Shown here: positions 57,562 through 64,000 of the stretch, piece by piece
How positions within the stretch are numbered: position 1 is the stretch's first letter
Layout: each line of letters begins with the position of its first letter
DNA from: Schizochytrium sp. CCTCC M209059
Taxonomy: Eukaryota > Sar > Bigyra > Thraustochytrida > Thraustochytriidae
Direction of reading: 5' to 3'
Assembly (NCBI GenBank): GCA_000818945.1
Contig: KN805370.1
Location: 1,362,498 to 1,426,497, forward strand
Length of the DNA stretch: 64,000 nucleotides
Made by a program: the position numbers and the translations under genes
Notes under the pieces: generated by a model
The model's database searches: none
What the model was told of the DNA's origin: nothing
Seen by the model: only the letters and a program-made list of their open reading frames with translations

Positions 57562-58530
57562 GTAAAGACTACGCCTTCACGTAACGACTTTTCCAAGACT
57601 TCTTTCACGCAATCGACGAAGCCGGTGGATCGAATGAATTTGACGTCTCTCGCGGGGCAAAACTCGTCTGCGCGCGTTGAAGCCACAAGCCAGGAGAGGA
57701 CGAAAGAGCAATCCGGGCTGCATCTTGCTAACTCCGGCAGCGAGAATCGGACACAGGTGACATCTTTTCGTTCGTAAAGTCAAGGATGTTTTTGAACCCA
57801 AGGACCATTCAGTTTCGTCCTAGAGCGACGACTGCTTACAAAGCAGTAGACTTTTATTGTACGGGATTCTGAGTTCGTGAATGTCTTCTTCTTCGCATTT
57901 TTTTTTTTTAGAATGTCTCTCCATCTGTGCTGGACCAAAGAAAAGAAACACTGTCTACCATCCCCTCCCCCGCTTGTGCTGCTTCGCTGTCAGTGGAAAC
58001 CTCACCACGCGCTGCATTGCGCACACCCTCTTGCTCCTCCACTCGTCCCTACTCCCCCCTTGCTCTCCCCGTAAACCTCTCGCTATTTGTCGAGGCACGT
58101 GCTCGTTCAGCCCCTCTCGCAGAGAAACCAGCCCGTGCAAAGTAAAGATACGATCCAGCCCTGCGCAGCTCGCACTGGCCGCGTGGCGCAGCCTCCGCTC
58201 GGCGCCGTCCTCCTCGGCCTCGACCTGGACGCCTCGCAAAAGTCCCACGCCAGCCGGTCTCTCTGGACCAGCGGCGCCAGTACGTACGAATAACAGTAGT
58301 AACAAGCGCAGACACGGGCCGAGCACGGGCGCCCGCAGACTCGCCGCGCGCCCCCACATGGCAGCGCGCGTGCCGCCTCAGGCCGGGGCCGGCGGCGGCC
58401 AGAGGGGGCACTGGGGGAGACCCACGCGGTACAGCACGTGCCGCCTTAGGGCGCAGCAGAGCGGCCTCGTGCACCTGTCACGGCCGCGCGACGGGCGGGC
58501 GGCCGCGCGACGGGCCTCCGGAGAGACGGC
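57562..58530. other. Intergenic, no firm gene
   Basis: The left part may hold a further exon of the hypothetical gene. A T-tract lies at 57898-57909. The right part is GC-rich 5' flank of the LRR gene, with open frames of Arg/Ala/Ser composition that look artefactual. Confidence 0.45.
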
Positions 58531-61500
58531 ATGGCCAGGTGGAGACGCACGCGCGGAGGCCAACTGCTCCGGCGCGGACGCCGCGAGGTGGACCGCGGCC
58601 AGACGGAGAATGCGTACCGAGCGTCGGATTTCAACGCCGAGGAGCACAGGGAAGTGGATGAAGTCCTGGCGGCGCAGAACGCGCCGATGTCGCACATTCG
58701 ACGATTTGGCACCTTTCTCGCGGGACTATGGCCTGGCAGCCGATGGTCGTCGTCCAACGCCTCGAGCGCGTCGATGAACGAGACGAGCGATATACCACAC
58801 TCACGTTCTGTACCTGTTGGAGTAAGGGACAATCGCTTTCAGGACCGCCCAAGATCGGGCGCGGGGGTCACGAGCACAAGACACGACGATACACGGGCCG
58901 ATATTCTCGAGGACGCTGATGTGGGTGTCCACAGCATTTTTGGCACTGGTCGCAGTCATGGTCCTTCTCCTGCTCGCGATATCGAAGAGGTTAATGACGT
59001 TTCCCAGGACGAGCATGAAGGCCTCGCAAATGAGCAGAGTTTTGCGACGGCTATGGAAACGGCGCACGCATATCATGCTCGGGATCACGAAGCTGAGGAG
59101 GACGAGGACGGGGACGAGGATGAGGACGAGGATGAAGTCGAGGATGAGGACGAGGATGAGGACGAGGACGAGGACGAGGACGAGGAGAGTTACGACGATT
59201 CCGGTGAAAGGATTTCAAGTGTTTTCCCTTCTGCTCAGCCTCATGGCGAAATTGAAGCAGCTGACTGTGATGGCTGGGACGAGCAGGAGAGCGCGGATGA
59301 TCATTCTGAGACTGATCTCCTCTGTCAGGATGACAGCAAGAAAGAGCGCGACGATGCCTCCGGGCAAACAAATGGCAAATCCTCGATTTCCAGAAGACTG
59401 AGCGGGAATAGTAAAGATTCCTCAATTTCGGGAAAATTATCTACCATTCTAACAGCACACCTTAATTCTTTACGGTCGAAACGGCCGTCGAATATACCGG
59501 AGCATGACATGGAAATCGTGCGCTACGATAACGGAAGTGAAGGCCCACCAATATCTGAAGATGGTGAGGTACTTTGCTCCTTCTACGAAACAGACTCTGA
59601 ATATGAGGAAGGTGAGAGTGAATTTACGGATAGTCACGTCTTCAATGAAAGCGCAAACGACATCGAGAATGACGATGATGATGATGATGATGATGATAGC
59701 GACGTCTCTGAAGATGACACTCTGTCTGTGCTGTCTCTCATTTCAGCGACATCTCCTGCTTCGCACAAGACATCGGACCCCCTGATGCGGGAGCTTTCTG
59801 ATGCTTTAAGCAAGCTAAGGCAATCAATCGTTCCTAAAGAGGGACGAGACTTCAGTGAAAATCATACAAGGGACGGTAAGCAAGTTCGTGGTCACACATA
59901 CCTCCAACAAGTCAGGGATCAAATGGGTCAGGAGCACAGAGACGACGAAAATGCGTCCTATGCGTCATCGATTGCGAGTGAGGTGGACAGCTTTGCTGAT
60001 GAGATTCCTGAAATCAAATCGCCTTCAAGTGACAAAGACGATGACACTAATTCTTCGAAGAGTACCTTGCTCGCTTTAGCGCTCTTTGCTACCTCGAGGA
60101 TGGTTTTGAGAAGGCCCTCAACGAGTGTCCGGTCTCGGTCATCCCTGGCTTCGATTCCTGAGGACACGCCGCAAGCCGTGCCGCAGCGCACGCCGCAGTC
60201 TCCAACCGCGTCGTCGACCACGCCGGTGGTGACTCCAGCAGAGGCAGCGTCACCCCCTGAACCGGTGCCCTCTCGGGTCGTGGCACATTGGAGGCCTAAG
60301 CCCGAGGCCACGGCGCCCGTTTCTCCACAGCCGGCGTCGGTACAAGGCGCGCGACCTCAATTTCGTGGTACGAAATCTGAGACCGTGCCAAGATCTTGGC
60401 CGTCTGAGAGGGCTCGCGAAATTGCGGAAGCAGGCTTGCTTCCTGGAGTCCCCGCGGGCCGACCTTTACAACCGGCGTCGCTAAAAAGCGCGCGACCTCA
60501 ATTTCGCGTTATGGGACCTGAGCCCGTGCCAAGATCTTGGCCGTCTGAGAGGGTTCGCGAAATTGCGGAAGCAGGCTTGCTTCCTGGTGTCCCCCCGGGC
60601 CGACATGTCCATACAACCGTGACAGAGTCGTCGCGCGGATCGGCAACTCGCGTCAAACCATCTGCAAAAACCGCTAGTGAAGACACGCCAGAGACCAAGG
60701 CTCCTCGTGTGCGGCGACCCTCATTTATCCTCGGAGGAGGAGGGATAGGAAGAGCAAGGCGCGTTTCAAAGACTGCGGCTGCAAAGCGCCCGAGTCTTGT
60801 AACCCGCAGAGACCCAAAGAAAGACGCTGCACCCTCGACCACACGTTCGGACGGTGCATTTACAAGAAGTGTTCGTGCGTCTGCTCTCCCGGAACGTGCA
60901 TCTGGCAGGATGGGCCGTGCATCGTCTACACTAATGGACAGTACATCAAGAAAGAGGTGGGAAGACACCGCGAGCGCAGGATTACTTCCTGGCATTCCTG
61001 CAGGACAGCCCTGTCCGCAAAAGAGTGGCAGACAAGGTGCATTGGCGAGCAAATCAACATGGCGTTCGGAACTGAAAGTTACGCGCACGTCTTTTACGAG
61101 AGCTAGCGCTGCACCGCGTGCAAGCCAGGCTCACCGCTATACGGGAATGGTGGGATTTGGTTCGGATCCATTAAAAGCCATGGGTGACTTTAATGATTCG
61201 CGGCTACAAGACGCCATGCGCGACACGGACGAAGGGAAGCCATTCGTCAAGCTTACTGACTCGGCATATGTGGACTCGGACAAGTTTTCAGAGCTCTGCG
61301 ACAAACTTTTGGAAGCAAGAGACGTGCGACGCATATCATTTGTCGGTCTCAATATTGGGGGGGATCCTGCCAAACTGGAAGCGGTGTGCCACTTGTTGGA
61401 GTTCCAGGATCACATTGCAGGGCTTGATCTTTCATACAATCATTTACGTGACGAGCACATGGCTTTGCTCGCGAGCAGCCTTGCATCAAATCCTGCGCGC

Positions 61501-61764
61501 AGCCTGCAGCGCTTGAATCTTTGCAAAAACGCGCTAACTGACGATGGGTTATATCTTCTTTTGGAGGCGATCCAAGATCGAGCGTCTATGGAGGAGCTCG
61601 ATCTCGGTCGCAACAGCTCGATTACGAGGAAAGGACTCGGGTTTTTTGCCGAGTTCCTCCTCGAGGTACCTGTCGAGATCGTCAACGTGGAGGGTTGCGG
61701 CAAGAAGAACGACCGGATGGCTCGCGATCTCGTGCACTCTCGTGCAGGGAGCGCTGGCGTTTAG
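58531..61764 (+). CDS. Large acidic, mostly disordered protein with C-terminal LRRs
   Basis: 1,077 residues. The N-terminal 450 are dominated by Asp/Glu/Ser with two strong acidic runs (GAGGAC repeat at nt 59098-59190; Asp run at nt 59671-59697). The middle is Pro/Ser/Arg-rich and contains a 47-residue tandem duplication (nt 60331-60471 and 60472-60607) with the motif AGLLPGVPAGRP; a third, diverged copy (AGLLPGIPAGQP) is near nt 60980. The last ~170 residues form RI-type leucine-rich repeats (IAGLDLSYNHLRDEHMALLA, LQRLNLCKNALTDDGLYLLL, MEELDLGRNSSITRKGLGFF), related in style to those of the ROCO-TIR gene. No signal peptide. Function unknown; perhaps a cytoskeletal or signalling scaffold. Confidence 0.75.
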   Translation: MARWRRTRGGQLLRRGRREVDRGQTENAYRASDFNAEEHREVDEVLAAQNAPMSHIRRFGTFLAGLWPGSRWSSSNASSASMNETSDIPHSRSVPVGVRDNRFQDRPRSGAGVTSTRHDDTRADILEDADVGVHSIFGTGRSHGPSPARDIEEVNDVSQDEHEGLANEQSFATAMETAHAYHARDHEAEEDEDGDEDEDEDEVEDEDEDEDEDEDEDEESYDDSGERISSVFPSAQPHGEIEAADCDGWDEQESADDHSETDLLCQDDSKKERDDASGQTNGKSSISRRLSGNSKDSSISGKLSTILTAHLNSLRSKRPSNIPEHDMEIVRYDNGSEGPPISEDGEVLCSFYETDSEYEEGESEFTDSHVFNESANDIENDDDDDDDDDSDVSEDDTLSVLSLISATSPASHKTSDPLMRELSDALSKLRQSIVPKEGRDFSENHTRDGKQVRGHTYLQQVRDQMGQEHRDDENASYASSIASEVDSFADEIPEIKSPSSDKDDDTNSSKSTLLALALFATSRMVLRRPSTSVRSRSSLASIPEDTPQAVPQRTPQSPTASSTTPVVTPAEAASPPEPVPSRVVAHWRPKPEATAPVSPQPASVQGARPQFRGTKSETVPRSWPSERAREIAEAGLLPGVPAGRPLQPASLKSARPQFRVMGPEPVPRSWPSERVREIAEAGLLPGVPPGRHVHTTVTESSRGSATRVKPSAKTASEDTPETKAPRVRRPSFILGGGGIGRARRVSKTAAAKRPSLVTRRDPKKDAAPSTTRSDGAFTRSVRASALPERASGRMGRASSTLMDSTSRKRWEDTASAGLLPGIPAGQPCPQKSGRQGALASKSTWRSELKVTRTSFTRASAAPRASQAHRYTGMVGFGSDPLKAMGDFNDSRLQDAMRDTDEGKPFVKLTDSAYVDSDKFSELCDKLLEARDVRRISFVGLNIGGDPAKLEAVCHLLEFQDHIAGLDLSYNHLRDEHMALLASSLASNPARSLQRLNLCKNALTDDGLYLLLEAIQDRASMEELDLGRNSSITRKGLGFFAEFLLEVPVEIVNVEGCGKKNDRMARDLVHSRAGSAGV
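60331..60607. repeat. 141-base coding tandem duplication
   Basis: Two in-frame copies with period 141 bases, about 90% identical, encoding the AGLLPG module of the acidic LRR protein. Confidence 0.9.
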
Positions 61765-62532
61765 CCCTGACTATACAAGTTGTGATGTTATACAAGTTCG
61801 ATTCGTGTTTGTATGTAGAGACATATCGTACATGAATAATGGCGGCGCCGATGACTTGACCTTGACTGTGATGAGGCTGTGACATGGAAATCCCTACCAA
61901 CCAAAGGCCTGGGTAGCGAGCGAGCGGCGCATCCGCCTTTTCACAAAACGCCTTCCCTTCCAGGCGGTTCTACCACAGAACCAAGCGGGTCACGGCGGTT
62001 CTCCGATCGATAGTCAAGTGGCGGGTTGTATGCAGTCACAGCTACAGCTCTAAGAGTAGTCCCACTGCAAGCAGCCTCCTTGCACGCGCGCGCCGCACGG
62101 AGCCGAGGCGGATAACCCGGACGCCCCGAACCTTGCGCCACTCTCGAAGGCTGGCCCGGCTGACAGACCGACAGACCGACTCACTGACTGGATCGGATCA
62201 GCTCATCGCGATGCTCTCGCCGCCGTCCACCGTCGTCCGCCCCGGCCCCCCGCGTCCTCCCTTCCTGCATCGGAGCCCGGGTCCGAGCCCAAGCGCCTAA
62301 CCGTATAAAACGCAGCATGCTGATGGTCGCGATCGACGCGGCGATCTTCGCGAAGATCCATCCGCGCCTCGAGGGCGGCCGGGAGAAGCGCGCCCGGGCG
62401 GCCAAGCAGCAGAACCGAAACGCGGAGACCCGGCGCCAGCGCGAGAGCGAGCGCGGGAGCGAGCGCGGGAGCGAGCGCGGGAGCAGCGGGCGAGAGCGGG
62501 AGCGGGCGAGCGAGAGCGGCGGCGGCAGGAGG
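61765..62532. promoter_or_regulatory. Intergenic and ClpB promoter
   Basis: 3' flank of the LRR gene, then the upstream region of the chaperone. A TATAAAA box lies at 62304-62310. An ATG at 62317 is too close to it to be the start, while the next ATG, 62533, is well placed. Confidence 0.55.
62304..62310 (+). promoter_or_regulatory. TATA box of ClpB-like gene
   Basis: TATAAAA, about 225 bases upstream of the preferred ATG and the clearest TATA element in the window for a host gene. Inducible heat-shock genes commonly have one. Confidence 0.55.
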
Positions 62533-64000
62533 ATGCTGCGCGCGGGCGCGGCGGCGAGGGTGGCGGCGCGGACGCGAGCGGCGGCGGCGAGCGCAGCAGG
62601 TCGGCCTGGGCCAGCACAAGCGCTGGCAGCACGGAGGAACCCCGGGACAGCCCTGGGTCGCGCCCGGCGCGACGCCCAAGGGCGAGAGCCTGAAAAAGTA
62701 TGGCGTGGACCTGACGGAGCGCGCGAAGGAGGGCAAGCTGGACCCAGTCATCGGACGCGAGGCCGAGCTGCGCCGCGTCATCCAGGTCATCTCAAGGCGA
62801 ACCAAGAACAACCCCGTGCTCATCGGCAACCCTGGCACGGGCAAGACCGCTGTGGCCGAGCTCGTCGCGCAGCGCATCTGGTCGGGCGAGGTGCCCGACT
62901 CGCTCAAAGACAAGCAGGTCGTCTCGCTGGATCTTGCCGCACTCGTAGCAGGCGCCAAGTTCCGCGGAGAGTTCGAGGAGCGTCTCAAGTCTGTCCTCAA
63001 GGACGTCGAGGAGAGTGACGGCAAGGTTATTCTCTTTATTGATGAGCTGCACATGCTCATGGGTGCTGGCGGCGGCGACGGCTCGGTGAGCGCCGCGAAC
63101 ATTCTTAAGCCCGCTCTGGCGCGCGGCGAGCTTCGCTGCATCGGCGCCACCACCCTCGATGAGTACCGACAGTACGTCGAGAAGGACGCGGCTCTGGCGC
63201 GTCGCTTCCAGCCCGTGCTCGTCGACGAGCCCAGTGTCGAAGACACAATCAGTATTCTTCGTGGCCTCAAGGAAAAGTATGAGATCCATCATGGCGTGAC
63301 CATCAAGGATGAGGCGCTCGTGTCTGCGGCCACGCTCGCTGACCGATACCTCACGGACCGTAAGATGCCTGATAAGGCAATCGATCTTGTCGACGAGGCC
63401 GCTAGTCGCCTACGCATGCAGCAAGAGTCCAAGCCGGAGCCGATCTGGAAGCTGGAGCGCGACATTGTCACGCGGCGTATTGAGCTCGAGGCCCTCAAGA
63501 AGGAGACGGACCCTGGCTCGGTGGATCGGCGCAAGAAGATCCAGACGGACGTTGATAAGATGGAAGCAGAGTTGAAAAAGCTGAGCGATGAGTGGCAGTC
63601 CGAAAAGGATCGCCTCGAAGAGGTCAAGGGCGCCAAGTCCCGTCTCGAAGAGGCCAAGCTTGAGCTCGAGCGCGCGCAAAAGGGTGGTAACTTTGAGCGA
63701 GCTGGTGAGCTGCGATTCAGCATCATCCCGGACCTTGAAGCCAAGGCCGCTCGCGAGGGTGACGCCGAGGTCGAGGCGAAGCCCGCCTCCGGATCTCAAA
63801 TGCTCGAGGACGCCGTCACGCGCGATCTCATTACCCAAGTTGTGGCCCATGCGACTGGTATTCCCGTGACCTCGCTCATGCATGGCGAGCGCGAGAAGCT
63901 TTTGCACCTCGACGAGACTTTGCGCGAGCGCATTGTGGGCCAGGATGAGGCCATTGACGCCGTCTCGGACTGCATCCGTCAAAGCCGCGCCGGCCTTCAT
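62533..64000 (+). CDS. ClpB/Hsp104-family disaggregase, 5' part; runs off window
   Basis: AAA+ chaperone that threads aggregated proteins through a hexameric pore. NBD1 is complete: GKLDPVIGREAELRRVIQV, Walker A GNPGTGKTA, VSLDLAALVAGAKFRGEFEERL (pore loop and clamp, key parts), Walker B VILFIDELH, sensor CIGATTLDEYR, Arg finger LARRFQPV. The middle domain coiled coil follows, then LHLDETLRERIVGQDEA, the entry to NBD2, before the edge. The N domain of cytosolic ClpB is absent: the mature part begins about 50 residues before GVDLTERA, as in mitochondrial Hsp78/ClpB. ATG 62533 encodes an Arg/Ala-rich leader (MLRAGAAARVAARTRAAAA), but in a frame one base off from the body (phase fixed at 62690). 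A small intron or an assembly indel must lie between 62557 and 62690. Confidence 0.88.

Noticed and set aside
57881..58777. Plus-strand 298-residue frame before the LRR gene
   Set aside because: Arg/Ser/Ala-rich, overlaps the true LRR-gene frame and has no recognisable domain.
62317..63018. Open frame starting at ATG 62317 overlapping ClpB
   Set aside because: ATG is 7 bases from the TATA box, and downstream of 62690 the frame is a shadow of the conserved ClpB frame.

Overview
The window is nuclear DNA from a GC-rich, gene-dense, intron-poor eukaryotic microbe. Single-exon genes dominate, and the gene set is purely eukaryotic: RRN3, Zwilch, IFT81, CDC37, VAMP7, EI24, topoisomerase II, F-box and ROCO proteins. 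IFT81 implies a flagellated stage. The single-exon style, the PTDA-rich secreted vWA protein and the abundant trinucleotide repeats fit a heterokont protist such as a thraustochytrid (Labyrinthulomycetes). That taxonomic placement is inference, not proof.

Layout, left to right, with strand: ascorbate-type haem peroxidase (-), RRN3 (+), secreted vWA/PTDA-repeat protein (-), serine carboxypeptidase (-), dual protein kinase (+), F-box/LRR protein (-), homoserine O-acetyltransferase crossing a 156-base assembly gap (-), VAMP7-type R-SNARE (+), TPR protein (+), Zwilch (-), LRR-ROCO-TIR protein (-), DNA topoisomerase II (+), protein kinase (-), CDC37 with an N-terminal extension (+), BAHD-like acyltransferase (-), ABCG half transporter (+), IFT81 (+), EI24-like membrane protein (-), hotdog thioesterase (-), a 2.2 kb DNA element with terminal inverted repeats and a Ulp1-type protease ORF, 2OG-Fe(II) oxygenase (-), GT61-type glycosyltransferase (-), a small intron-containing gene (+), an acidic LRR protein (+), and the 5' part of a ClpB/Hsp104-family chaperone (+) that runs off the right edge. 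Genes are mostly independent and often divergent, with no sign of operons or a metabolic cluster.

The most interesting locus is 27630-31721 (-). The large terminal exon encodes a Roc GTPase, a COR domain and a C-terminal TIR domain. Upstream of it I could reconstruct eight small exons: one start exon and seven LRR exons. Each LRR exon is exactly 84 bases, carries one 28-residue repeat and is cut at the same codon phase. This gives a 1,134-residue LRR-Roc-COR-TIR protein whose sensor region is built from interchangeable exon modules, resembling an innate-immunity receptor.

Other notable items are the Ulp1-only mobile element with a premature stop and TA-flanked TIRs, a transmembrane protein carrying two different kinase domains, a protist Zwilch, a CDC37 with a ubiquitin-like N-terminal extension, and a 130-base direct repeat in a shared promoter. 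Several 5' ends (carboxypeptidase, dual kinase, ClpB, peroxidase) cannot be resolved from sequence alone; each is flagged.
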